In this document: in pieces, positions 12,302-24,258 of the stretch
How positions within the stretch are numbered: the first letter of the stretch is position 1
How the letters are laid out: every line of letters begins with the position of its first letter
Assembly: GCF_017591425.1 (NCBI RefSeq)
Contig: NW_024466599.1
Coordinates: forward strand, 28,062,001 to 28,126,000
Direction of reading: 5' to 3'
Length of the DNA stretch: 64,000 bases
Source: Ochotona curzoniae
Lineage: Eukaryota > Chordata > Mammalia > Lagomorpha > Ochotonidae
Program-made: the position numbers and the translations under genes
The notes under the pieces: model-generated
What the model saw: only the letters and a program-made list of their open reading frames with translations
Told to the model about the DNA's origin: nothing
Databases searched by the model: none

Positions 12302-12542
12302 CAATTCATTCTGAATCACAAATGTCTTTGTCTGTACTGGGTTTTTTTTTTTTTTTTTTGCTTAAAGTTTATTTTGTCTGACATTAGTATAGCCATTTCA
12401 TCTCTTTTAGTTACTACTTTTGAAAAGTATCTTTTCTCATCATTTTACTTTCATGTATCTTTGAATCTAAAATGTATTTCTCATGTGGACATACATAGCT
12501 GGATCATGTCATTTTATTTATAGTGCCAAATCTCAATTCTTA

Positions 12543-12815
12543 GCAAAAACTTCTTTATTTGAAAAGCAGAGAGAGAGAGAGAAAGAGAGAGCTTTTCCAT
12601 CCACTGGTTCCCTTCCCCAAAAGGCTGCAATGGCCAGTGGTGGGCCAGGCCTGAACCAGAAGCCTGGAAGTCCATCCAGTTCTCCCACTTGGGTAGCAGG
12701 GACCCGAGAAATTAGCCCATCTCCTCTACATTTCCAGGCACACTAGTTGGAAGATGGAATAGACAAAACTTGAACCATTGATCCATTTGGGATCTCAATG
12801 TCATAAGTGGCAGGA
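12543..12815 (-). repeat. Older antisense SINE
   Basis: Shows TTTATTTGAAAAGCAGAGAG, TCCATCCACTGGTTCCC and GGTAGCAGGGACCCGAG in antisense order, with a GA-rich expansion. Confidence 0.7.
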
Positions 12816-12941
12816 CCATAAGTGGTTCTCCAATCTTCATATTTCGAGTGAAGTATTTAATCTATTTACATTTAATGCAATTTTTAAAAATGTAGGATTT
12901 ACTTTTGACAGGTTGCTATGGTTTTCTATGTACTTTATATC

Positions 12942-13275
12942 ATTTTTTATAAGATTTATTTTATTTTTATTGGAAAGTAAGATATACAAAGAGGAGGAAA
13001 GACACAGAGGAAGATCTGTTCTTTTTTGATTCACTCCTTAAGTGGCCACAACAGCTGGAGCTGAATTGATCCAAAGCCAGGAGCCACGATCCTCTTCCAG
13101 GTCTTGCATGCGGGTGCAGGGTCCCAAGGCTTTGGGCTGTCCTCAACTGCTTTCCCAGGTCACAGGCAGGGATCTGGATGGGAAGTGGGACCGCCAGGAT
13201 TAGAACCAGTGCCCATATGGGATCCCGGGGCGTGCAAGGTGAGGACTTTAGCTTCTAAGCTACTGCTCCAGGCCC
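12942..13275 (-). repeat. Full-length antisense C-type SINE
   Basis: Flanked by an 11-base target duplication TACTTTATATC at 12931-12941 and 13276-13286. It is complete from head to tail. Confidence 0.92.
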
Positions 13276-15629
13276 TACTTTATATCTTTTTTTCTGTTTT
13301 TCCATTACTGTCTTTTTCCTGTGTTAAACAGATGTTTTTGCTTTACATTTTAAAAATCCTCCATTACATGTCGTTTTCCAAGTGGTTGTCCTATGGATTA
13401 AAAGTGACATCTTAATTTACAAAAATCTAGTTTGAATTAATACAGATTAATTTCAGTTGTATATAAAAACTGCCCCTGTATGGCTTTGTGCTCTGTCCCC
13501 TTCCCTGTACTGCTATTGTCATATAAATTATATTTTTATATGTTATATGTACATCAGCACAGGCTTATGAAATTATTGCTTTATATTTTGTGTCTTTTAC
13601 ATCAGAGAGAGGAGATGGGGGAGTCATTAGCAATAAATGTATGCTCTTTATTTCTTCATATGGAAGCAGTCTTGATTTAAACTTGAAGAGCTCCTTTTAG
13701 TTGTAAACAAGAAGGTCTGCTAGGTCTGCTAGTGACACATTCTTTCAGTTTTTATTTATCTGGGATTGCCTTAGTGTTTCTTCATTTCTGAAGGGTCCCT
13801 TCCCTGCCTGTAGGATTCTGGATTGTCAGTGTTTTTTCTTTCAGTACATTGTACACCCTGTTCCTGGACTTACACTGGGGCTACATCTGATTAGCCCATC
13901 ATAAGTTGAAAATATTAAGTCCAAACTGCATCACTCACACTTTCCTGTTCATTTCCTCAGGTTTCATAAACGTAATTTCTGTCTTCAAGTTTACTGATTC
14001 TTTTTCTGCCGATTCAGAACTGCTGTTGAGCCCATTTAGTGTCTTTCGCTTCTGTTGCTGTGCTCCTTCAGCCTCAGAATTTCCATTCAGTTTGTTTTCT
14101 TCTCTCTCACGGTTTCTGATGCTTTACTGATGCTCTGTTGAGTGAGGCAGCATTGACATACTTTGCTTTCATTCTCATGACATAATTGGCCTGACTTCAC
14201 TGACCAGTTGAAACAGCTGCTTTGGAGTGTGCATCAGGAAGTTCAGTAACTGGGTTTCACAGTGAGTCTGTGTTGCTCGCTTTTCTTTCCACTTATGGGC
14301 CATACTGTTTTGTTGTATGACTTGTATTTGTATGGTAAAAACTGAGTACTTTATTTAGTATGATGCCGCAATTCTAGAAATTAGGTCCTTTTCCATCCCA
14401 AGGGTTTGTCATAAAATAGCCCCTGTAGTCTCTGCTAGGTTACCTTAGAGCAAGTGCTATTACCTGCCTGGAACCAGTAAGTTCCCCTGTCTTTGTCGTT
14501 GGACTCTGCATGCCTGTAGGGCCATGCCTTCAGCTGTCCCTCAGCTTTCCATTATTGCTGACATCAGATGATTTCAAATGCAATGATACTTTTGAAAAAC
14601 GTAAGCCTACATTTGCCATCCTTTATCATTCACTGTTTTGATAAAATTGTTTGCTTGTTTGCAAGCACAGGCCTGTCCTGACTTACATCTAACTTACATG
14701 TGAACACTGAACTTGTCTGGGGATCTCCCAACCACCGCCATGGAGCCCATGTTAAAAAAAGTAGTTTTCCTTTTTAGAAAATTTGTAGTTTCACAAGAAA
14801 AACAAAGTTTTTTTTTTAATTAATCAGAAATAGTCTTGAATGATGAAATCCAAGCACACTTGCTTCAGAATTAGTTGGATTGTTAAAATTCAGGTTTCCG
14901 CTCCCAGCCTGAGTCTTTTGAGTAAGAATATCTGGAGTATGTCCCAGTGGATGTCCATTGTGAACACACCTCTCACCTTCCAGCTGAGTCTTCTTTGAAC
15001 TGGTGTTGAGAATCTCCTTAGGGGAGATGATGCGACCGATGTGTTCACACGGAGGAATGACTGGCCCCTGACACTACTTGTCCTCAATTATTGGTCTCTT
15101 CCTTTCACAGTCTTCGCAAAGTTCACTTAGCTTTTGTGTTCCCTCAAAGTCCACCAATTATGCATTTGTGTACATCTACAAGGGTCTATATTTTAAGTCT
15201 CCAGAGTCAAGGAACTAACATCACCTCACATTTTTAATTAGTTAAATCATATTACATTTATCCAAACAGCTATATAAGATGATTTGACAAAGACAGAAGG
15301 GGAATTTTGTTGATTTGAGAGGATAGTTTTTGTGGAATCCACGAGTGTATAAAAGAACAGGCCCATGTTAATTTATGCACTAGAAGCACACGTTGAGGGA
15401 GAGTGATAAGCAGGAGGAAGGCATATGAGACAAACCAGGGTTCACTTGTCTACTTCAGGATAATGTGCCGAGAGCTGCCATGCAACAGAGTTCGCTTTCG
15501 GGCATCTCATTATGAAGTCTGGGGGTATAACTCCCTTTGGCTTTATATTTAACTAAGCAGAATGTGTAGATTTTCTGTGCATTTTGTTCTTTTGTTCTTT
15601 TTCTCTATTTTATTCTTTGAGCTTTTTTT

Positions 15630-15926
15630 TTTTAATGTATTTCAAAAGGCAGAGATAAGGAGAGACAGAGATCTTTCTTCTGCTGGAACACTCCCTAAAT
15701 GGCAGCAGTGGTCAGAGCTAGGCCAATGCATAGCAAGGAGATTCTTCTAGGTTTCCCACATGGGTGCAGTGTCTCAAGGAGTTGAATAATCCTCTGCTAC
15801 TTCCCCAAGCACATTGGCAGAGAGCTGGATAGGAAGTGGAGCAGCCAGGATGCAACTGCTACCCATATGGGAAGTTTGCACAACAGGCCCAGGATCAGCC
15901 TGCTCTGCCGCAGTGCTGGTCCCATG
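15630..15926 (-). repeat. Antisense SINE
   Basis: T run, then GTATTTCAAAAGGCAGAGAT, TCCCACATGGGTGCAGTGTC and AGCTGGATAGGAAGTGGAGC. Confidence 0.85.
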
Positions 15927-16106
15927 TTTTTCTCTCCTTTGAATATTGCCTTTTCACTCAAGATCCAGATCTGATCAGTAACATTCCCAGTAAGAGATGA
16001 CATCTATCACTCTAGAGTCAGACATGCTTTTTGTGTGTTGTCTGGAACTACCACCTAACTACCCTTTAGAAGTTATCTCCTGATTTCCTTATAAACAGTA
16101 CACTTC

Positions 16107-16465
16107 AGGGCTGACATTATTATTAGTGTCAACCTTTTCAGCTGTTCAGCTGTTAAGCTGCCAGTGGCATCCCACACTGTAGCACCTGTTCAGGTCCCAA
16201 CTGCTCAACTTTTCATTCGGCCCCATGCTAATGCCTCTAGGAAAACAATAGATACTGGCCTGAACCCTTCGAACTTCACCACCCATGTGGGAGACCTAGA
16301 GAAAGTCCTTGGCTCCTGCTCTCAGCCTAGTCCAATCCCATCTATTGCAACCATTTGGGGGAGTGAACCAGTGGAAGAAAGATCTCTCTCTACTCTCTCT
16401 CAGTTTCTATCTCTCGCTCCATTTCTCTTACTCTGCTTTTCAAATAAGGAAATAAATAAATCTCA
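16107..16465 (+). repeat. Divergent sense SINE
   Basis: Starts AGGGCTGACATT and ends CTTTTCAAATAAGGAAATAA. The middle holds ACCCATGTGGGAGACC. Confidence 0.75.
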
Positions 16466-16636
16466 ATAAAGAAATAACACTTCCTAATGAGCTTTTTGAT
16501 GCAACTCATTTGAGAGTTCAGGTATATAATATACATATTATTTTAAAATTCTAAGCTGATTTCTCCCAACCACCCTGTGCCCTGAGGATTTTTCCTTGAG
16601 ATTTTATTTTTTTAAAGAGTTATTTGTTTATTTTTA

Positions 16637-16958
16637 AAGATTTATTTTTACTATTTTTTCATTGGAAAGGCAGATATACAGAGAGGAGAGACAGAGAGGA
16701 AGATCTTCCGTCTGATGATTCACTCCCCAAGTGAGCGCGACGGGCCGATACTATGCCGAGCCCAAGCCAGGAGCCTCTTCCGGGTCTCCCACGCGGGTGC
16801 AGGGTCCCAAAGCTTTGGGCCGTCCTCAACTGCTTTCCTGGGCCACAGGCAGGGAGCTGGAAGGGAAGCAGGGCTGCAGGGATTAGAACCGGCGCCCATA
16901 TGGGATCCCGGGCGTGCAAGGCGAGGACCTTTAACCACTTGCGCCACCGCGCCGGGCC
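16637..16958 (-). repeat. Young, near-consensus antisense C-type SINE
   Basis: The best-preserved copy in the window, with a CpG-rich head (plus strand GCGCCACCGCGCCGGGCCC at its end) and B box GGTTCTAATCCC. It was used to define the family. Retained CpGs suggest recent insertion. Confidence 0.93.
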
Positions 16959-17275
16959 CTATTTATTTATTTTTATTAGAAAGGCAGATATACAGAGAGA
17001 AGGTAATACAAAGAGAAAGATATTTCATCCACTGGTTCACCCCCTAAAAGGCCAAATGGCTGGAGCTAAGCCAATCTGAAGCTAGGAGCTTCTTCTGGGT
17101 CATCCACATAGGTGCAGGGACCCAAGACTTTTGGCTATCATCAACTGCTTTCCCAGGCTACAAGCAAGGAGTTGGGAGGAAGTGGAGCAGCCAGGAATAG
17201 AACCTGTGCCTATATGAGTTCCTGGTGCATGCAAGGCAAGGACTTCAGCCACCAGACTATGGTGCAGGACCCTCC
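16959..17275 (-). repeat. Older antisense SINE abutting the young copy
   Basis: TATTTATTTATTTTTATTAG, then GGCAGATATACAGAGAG and on to a degraded head near ATGGTGCAGGACC. The younger copy inserted in its tail. Confidence 0.87.
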
Positions 17276-17489
17276 TTGAGGAGTTTTGCATTTAGCCAAT
17301 ACATATCCTCTTTAGGGAAGGGTACAGATCCTTATGAAATACAATATGTGAGTCAGCGTGGACTCACACATACCTTACTAGGTAGGACACAAAGAGTAAG
17401 TACTCCTCACTAAGGTATTGAAGATTTCTCTGCACACCCCTCCTATAACTGTTTTGTACCTCAATTGTTGAAATGTCAATGCAGTAGTC

Positions 17490-17905
17490 ACAGGATGTGG
17501 TTAAGAACTTGCATTATTTTTAACATATTGTTTACTCAATACTATGTCAATTAATTTCATAACGTTAAAAATTGTTGCTGACGTTATGTTGGGGCTTTTA
17601 ATTGATCGGGATTTTACTCTGTTGGCTCTACCTTCAGACCAGAGAAGGTCTCCCCAAGAAGCCGTTGAACTTACCCGGACAATAAGATGATGGACTGTAT
17701 GCTTGGTATATGCTTGCAATGAAGGAATCTCAACTGAACTTGAACTGTGGTTACGCAACAAGGTGGAGGAATCCACCATAGGGGGAGGGTTGTGGGAGGG
17801 GTGGGGGGAATCCCAGTACCTATAAAATTGTGTCACATAATACAATGTTATTAATTTTTTAAAATGGCTAAAAATATAATATAATAAAAAAAGAAACATG
17901 GTTTT
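17490..17905 (+). mobile_element. LINE-1 3' end (probable lagomorph L1 3' UTR)
   Basis: A G-rich tract AGGGGGAGGGTTGTGGGAGG, then GTACCTATAAAATTGTGTCA and an A-rich tail AATATAATATAATAAAAAAA, resemble lagomorph L1 3' ends. It is 5' truncated; its upstream limit is uncertain. Confidence 0.55.
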
Positions 17906-18054
17906 GAAAATTATTTCATGTTTTAGATTTTTTTTTTTAACTGACCTTATCTCTGCTAATGAAAGTAATTGAGAGATTTTCTTTCTTTCTGAAATTCGGC
18001 TCAGTGTAGAATCCATTATTCTGCCTTAGGTCTCCAGAATTCTATTGCAAATGA

Positions 18055-18273
<219 letters not shown>

Positions 18274-18773
18274 TGAGATGTGATGTACTCCTCTGTGTAC
18301 TCCTCTGGGCCCAGCCAGCCCTCACCAGAGACTCCAAGGATCATTTCACTGCACTGTGGACACACCCTGCTTACCAGTGCAGGGGTGGGACTCTGTGAAA
18401 CAGTGTGCCTGTCTGCCCTGGTGCTTTCTCACACAGCAGCCAACAAGAGTCCCGAGCTATGAGGATTTGCTTATACACCCATCCTAGGGATCCAAGAAAA
18501 TTATACCTTACATGCTCTCGTTTTCTGTTTTGTTTATACAATATTTACTTTCGCTACTGTGTGTATCTCAGATGTCGGCATTTCTGCTAGAACATCTTCA
18601 TGAGTGTTAGTTACGTTGTAATTTTCTCAGAGGGTGTCAGTTAACCTTTACCTTTCAGTGGAAGGAACTGCTCTTTTTCACTGTCAGGGAAACCTGAAAC
18701 TCTAGGGAGCGACATGCAGTGTGAAACTAAAGAAGGCTGATAGCTACCCAAAAACGGTTGATTCAAGTAGCCT

Positions 18774-18816
18774 GCTGATGGATAGTTCCATCAGCAAAAA
18801 AAAAAAAAAAAAAAAA
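18774..18816 (+). other. Perfect 9-bp hairpin followed by A21
   Basis: GCTGATGGA-TAGT-TCCATCAGC at 18774-18795 is followed at once by 21 adenines. It may be the end of a retroposed small RNA or chance. No known RNA was recognised upstream. Confidence 0.5.
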
Positions 18817-19331
18817 CAGAAAAAGAATAAAAAAATACCAAGCTGTCTTAGTCACCCCAAGCAGTAGATAGTAGATATGTCATCATTTTCCAATAAGATA
18901 AGTAGCAACAGCCCAAGTGACCTTGTTTGATGACCAAAGCCACAGAAGAAATGCAAGCTGAGTCTCATTCCATACGCAGACCCCGGTGCAAACCAAAAGG
19001 CTCCACTAGAAATCCCAAACACTTGCACGCAAGCTCTCCTGGGGTTGCTCCAGTGACGGTCTCATTGTGAGCAGCAGCTTTGCGACTTGGAAAGTCATTG
19101 GTCTATTTTTGAACAGTGTGGGTTCCTGAAAGTTCTTTCTCACTGGTAGATGTTAATCACAATTTCTCAGCAGGACAGAGTGTCTTGTTTAGGCTGTCTG
19201 ACATCTTCATTCTTTTGAGTGTGTTTGGAGTTGTTGGTCATAATCATCTATCCAAAGAGCCACATAGTTAATGGTCTTAATCAAGTGAGAAAAAGAGCGT
19301 CACAGAATCCTGAGCAAAGATCTCATCCCTT

Positions 19332-19621
19332 AAAAAAAAAGATTTATTTTATTTGAAAAATAGATTTTAAAGAGAGAGTAAGAGACAGATTTTTTTTTCA
19401 TCTGCTGTTTCACTCCCCAAATGGCCACAATAGCTGGAGCTTCTTTCTGGGTCTCCAATGTGGGTAGAGGGGCCCAGGTACTTGAGTCATACTTTGCTGC
19501 CTTCTCAGGTCATAAGCAGGAAGCTGGATCAGCAGTGCAGCAGCCAGGACTTGAACCAGCACTCCTGAGATTCCTGCACTGCAGGCAGAGAATTAGCCTG
19601 TTACACCACCATGCCAGCCCC
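19332..19621 (-). repeat. Antisense SINE
   Basis: AAGATTTATTTTATTTGAAA, CACTCCCCAAATGGCCACAA, and a degraded head TACACCACCATGCCAGCCC. Short flanking duplication ATCTCATC. Confidence 0.85.
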
Positions 19622-21208
19622 AGAATCTCATCTCTTTATTCTGAGAGTTTGAGTACCATCAGTATCCAATAAGGTAGTATTTGAGCATTCTTTTCATAAT
19701 TCTTCTCAGGGTTCTGAGGAAGTGATGCTCTTAACAGGAATCTTTCCAATCAAGTCACACTTAGTGATCTGTGCCACATTTCCTGGAGAAGCTTAGCATG
19801 TCTGGTACCAATGCTAATCCCATGTGACAGGGATCCCATCTCTACCTTGTGTTTTGTAACAGTCCTGCAAAATAGAAACATCACTCAAACCACAGGGAAT
19901 TTGAAAGTTGGTGAGATAATGCTGGCTATACCTGCTCAGCTGTGGGTGTCTCCAGACCACGTACAGCCTTACCATGGAACTCAGCGGCTTGCAATTATTG
20001 CTCATCCTGGCCCTCTGCTCTGCGTGTTTCTGTTTCCTCCTCTAGGCAGAGAGGCACTAATTGAATTTGAGTTCTCTGAGCTGGAGATGAAAACTCTCCT
20101 TTGAGAAACAGAATGATCAGTGTGTAGCTGGGATGTTAAGAGACAGACCGGTTGCTGCTGTCATCCATTCTATAGGCCACACCCCTAAGATGCCCAGGAA
20201 TTGCACCAACCTGTGAGGAGACAGCTGCCCAGCCTCTTCCACACTTCAAAGAGTGCAGCGTGCGCTTTGTTGAGGCTCCGAATGGGCATTTGCCCAGACC
20301 TGTTGCCTGTCCTCAGGGACAACAGCGCTGCGCTGTTGTCTGAATGATGGGATCTGCTGCTTCAAAGAGACTCATAGACATTGAGCTAATGATGTTTCAA
20401 ATCAGTTTTGTTCTTAAAGTGAAAAGAGGAGGAAAGAAATTGAAGGGTGAAAGAATAACCAGCAGATGGACCATGGGAATGTTATTTCTGCAATGGGAAG
20501 ACAAGTATCCAGATACATGTGGCCAGTTTTTGCAACAGACGGGCTCCTGTGGGTGGCTTGTCCCATGAGGACAGTCGCTTCCTCAACCTGAGTTATGGAT
20601 GTTTGGGTTTTAGGGGAAGGTGTACTTACAAGCTCATGTCTCACTTGTGTGCTTTGGGCCACTGTCTCAATCATCTCAATTGCCTTTGCCTGTCTCAAAT
20701 AATTTTTGGCCATAGGTAAGAGTAGTTGTAAATGAAAACAAATGACTGGAATCCATGGTCTGCGGATAAAATTCTGTTTCACTACGGCTCCATTTTGAGA
20801 ATCCTCCCCCAAAGCCAGATACATTCTTAGTCATTACAGTGGTATCAATCTACATTTCTATTGCTGCTATTTACAGCTAATGAAGATATTTCTCAGTCTT
20901 CCTCCCTCCCAGTTTACTGAGATATACTGGCTAGCTGAGTTTCCCTAGGGCTGTCTCCTCCTCCACTCTCTACTTGCCATGACTTTCTCCACAGACTTAC
21001 AGAGGCTGGACTGTGACCCCTCCTCTGGTTACACCCCATCTGTGCTTTCGCAAAATGCCAGGGAAGAGCATTCCTTGGCTATCGTCACCTGTCACCTGTG
21101 AGCCCTAACCCTGTCTGTGTTACTTACCAGTTGTCATCACACATACAATGTACACAGAGCTCTTGGTTCTTTCATTTTCAGTCGCTTTCCTGTCTCTTCT
21201 GATTGTGA

Positions 21209-21409
<201 letters not shown>

Positions 21410-21929
21410 TGAAGGCTGCTCTGTTAGTGTTGCTTCCAGCTGTGAAAAAAGCCACCCGAAGGTCATTTGACGTAGCTGGGTAATTCAGAATTCCAAGAAA
21501 ACAACAAAATGCAGCACCAATTGCTCCATCATGGTTTGCTAGTAGCTTTAATCTCTGCATGAGCCAGGTTTGTATTTTTCCATTTTATTCTTTCATGCTG
21601 CACCAAAACCTCAGTCCAGTCTCTGGGTGAACATGAGCCATTAATTATAAGGAGCCGTCCAGGAGAGACAAGCTTATAGACCATCCTAACTCATTCCTGG
21701 CCGAGAGTTCAGTAGATGGCTTAGTGGTGATGACATGGGCACCATTTCTGTCTATAGGATGCTTCCAAAAGCTCACAGAAAATGGTGTTGAAAGATATGT
21801 TGACTTTGATGTACAAGGATGAAGGTTACTGATTTGATGGGATAAATGGCATGTGCTACCATGAGAATCACTTATTGCTCAAGGTGCATTTTCTGTGAAC
21901 TTCTTGAAGTGCCCTCACCTAAAACCATT

Positions 21930-22260
21930 ATCTGCTTCCCTCCATAGATATTCCCTTGAGGGCTTGCTATGCATCAAGCATACAAAAAGCGAAGCAGACA
22001 AGATTCTTGGCCATTTTTCCTGTGAGGAGACAAACACAATGATTGGTGATCACAAGCAAAGCTGTGATCAAGTAGGGGGTTGGGCAAGGCTTCACTGAGG
22101 TGTGATTTCTAAGCTAGATCCTGAGAAGCAGCCATCCGTTGGGAGTGTGCTGCTGGCTGTGGAAGCCACTAGTCCTCAGCTGAAGGCCAGGAGGGTCAAT
22201 TTGAACTATGGAAAGAAGAGCAATGTGGTTGGAAAGAGTGAAGGGAGGGACCCATCGCAG
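21930..22260 (-). repeat. Probable L2 fragment
   Basis: A faint match to an ancient mammalian LINE in antisense (GGCAAGGCTTCACTGAGGTG, TTTCTAAGCTAGATCCTGAG). Low sequence identity; the family call is tentative. Confidence 0.35.
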
Positions 22261-22289
22261 TGGAAGACGCAGGCGGTGGCTGAATCTTC

Positions 22290-22412
22290 ATTCCTTTTAT
22301 TTATTTCAATAAAGAGTTATGGAGAGAGGGGATGTAAGTAAGAAAAAGAGTAAGAGAGAGAGAGAGAAATCTTCCATCCATTGGTTCACCACACAAACGG
22401 CCACAATGATTG
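22290..22412 (-). repeat. Left arm of inverted SINE pair
   Basis: The antisense 3' part of a SINE: TTATTTATTTCAATAAAG, a GA-rich tract, TTCCATCCATTGGTTCACC, GGCCACAATG. It stops about 120 bases in and meets a sense copy. Confidence 0.8.
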
Positions 22413-22419
22413 GGTCACT

Positions 22420-22566
22420 GTGCCGGTGTGGGAGACCTGGGTTGAGTTCTGAGCTCCTGGCTTTGTTTTGGCCCAGCCATGGTTATTGTGGCCATTTGGA
22501 GGATGAACCAGCAGAGAGATCTTTGTCTCTCTGCCTTTCAAATACATTTTTAAAATAAATAAAAAA
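22420..22566 (+). repeat. Right arm of inverted SINE pair
   Basis: The sense 3' part of a SINE: GTGTGGGAGACCTGGGTTGA, GTGGCCATTTGGAGGATGAA, CTGCCTTTCAAATACA, then an A-rich tail AAAATAAATAAAAAAA. Confidence 0.8.
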
Positions 22567-24000
22567 ATTTAAAGGCAAAATTTGAGTAAGCCACGAAAGC
22601 AGCATACAAAGAGACTGTGCTAGCCAGAGGATTTCTTGAAACCTGTGTTGGTGCTTAATACTCATTAGTATTCCCTGCCCCTTTATTAGCTGTACCCCAG
22701 TTTTCCAGATTCTTGTCTCTATATACATCCAAAAAGAAGAAAAACTACAGATTTGCTTCTGTCATCCCTGGCAAGAGACATCACAACCCATTGTCAGGAA
22801 CAATGAGAGAGGCTCTGGGTTCTAGAAACTACTCCTGTGGAGTAAAACACTTTATTGAAAGAACACGTTTATTACAAGAATACTTTTAATACAGGTAGTA
22901 CTTGGGATAGTGTAAGATGTTCTTAGCGTGTAAAATAGTTGTTAGCATTAAAACAAGTCACAAGTCATGAAAGCTCAGTGAATGAATGGTCCTTGGGAAG
23001 CTGAGGGGCCAGCCTAGAAGGAAGGTGAATGTTCACCCCTGGGTTCACCCTGACAGCCAGGTGACATACAGAGGTACTTCCAAACATCTGAAACTCATGC
23101 AGAATTTTTTTTTTTCACAATATATATTTTCAGTGAACTCTTTGAGAACTCCTATTTATAAATGTAATTCAAGAAAATGATTGCCCTCAAATAAGCTTAT
23201 TTGAATTCTGTTTTTCATGAACTTTTTGGGGTAACCTTGTATTTATTCATGTAGTGCCTTGCTATGGAATTTAGAGATGGTCATTTTGTTTTTGCTACTG
23301 CAAATCTCACCTTTGGAATTTCCTTTGGAGTCGCTGAGATAGCAGCATTAATCTGGTGTGTGAGATAAATTAGCTGTAGGACCTTCACATGCAGTAGCAG
23401 ACAGAACAGAGAGGAGTGAAAAGAATTGATTTTAATTAAGCAGAATGTCTTCAGCAGTTCCAGTCAGCTCCCGCCCACAGATTTTTGATGCTAAACATAG
23501 CCCCATCTAAAGTGCTGGCATCTTCATTCTGTGCCTGAACTTCAGTGAAGAACGGCAGTGATGTGACAGTATGCACTGGTGAAACACAAACTTTGGAACC
23601 TTTCTCCTTCAGCCTCTTTGTCTGCAGTAGCGCTTTAGTACCTATATGTGGAACAGTGACTATCAGTTCACATCAGGGAGTCGGATCCTGTTCCCTTTTC
23701 TCCCCCCTGGACTCTCATACAGGGTCCTCCAGCAGGACCAGAGGCAGGCCTCACACCCTTAAGGCTTCATCTTTAGGATTTTGATATCATGTCTTTTGGG
23801 GTTGTACGCACACAGAGGTTGAGAGAAGTTTGGAATTTCTGCCCCTTAGTAGGCCATGCTGCCTATGGGGTACCCATGAAAGCCTGTACAGTCATGATGC
23901 GTTTTATTAAATCGCTATAGCCAGACAATGACAATTATTATACTTTAAGTTACAAATACTTGAAAGGAATAAATTTAATTAATACATACTTTTTTTGTTG

Positions 24001-24258
24001 TTATTTGAGAGGCAGAGAAACAAAGGTCTCCCATTCACTGATTCACTCCCACATTACCTGGGAACCAGGCTCCCAATCGTGGCATCTCACACCAGTGACA
24101 GGGACCCAACTACTTGTGCTGTCACCACTGCCTCGCAGGGTCTGCGTGTGCAAAAAATCTAGAACAGGAAGTGAAGCTGGAACTCAGACCCAGGCACTCT
24201 GATAAAAGACGTGGGTGTCCTAACTGTTGTCTTAACCTCTGTGCGGGGCAGCCATACC
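24001..24258 (-). repeat. Older antisense SINE
   Basis: TATTTGAGAGGCAGAGAAAC, CCATTCACTGATTCACTCCC and CAGTGACAGGGACCCAACTA. Same older type as 7290-7560. Confidence 0.75.

Larger units (their letters stand above)
10790..14600 (-). mobile_element. Long antisense LINE-1 with nested SINEs
   Basis: About 3.8 kb of antisense L1. Recognisable stretches include CTCATAGAATGAGTTAGAAA, CCTGGAGAACACTCTGTGCA, TTATTTTGTCTGACATTAGT and ATTTACATTTAATGCAATT, in the order expected when ORF2 is read backwards. No ORF2 frame is intact. Three or more SINEs interrupt it (12217-12301, 12543-12815, 12942-13275). The distal end toward 14.6 kb is less certain. Confidence 0.75.

Noticed and set aside
16659..17079. 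Several overlapping 60-110 codon open frames
   Set aside because: They are translations of SINE sequence in different frames. The same peptides (GPSSTAFLGHRQGAG-like) recur at every SINE.
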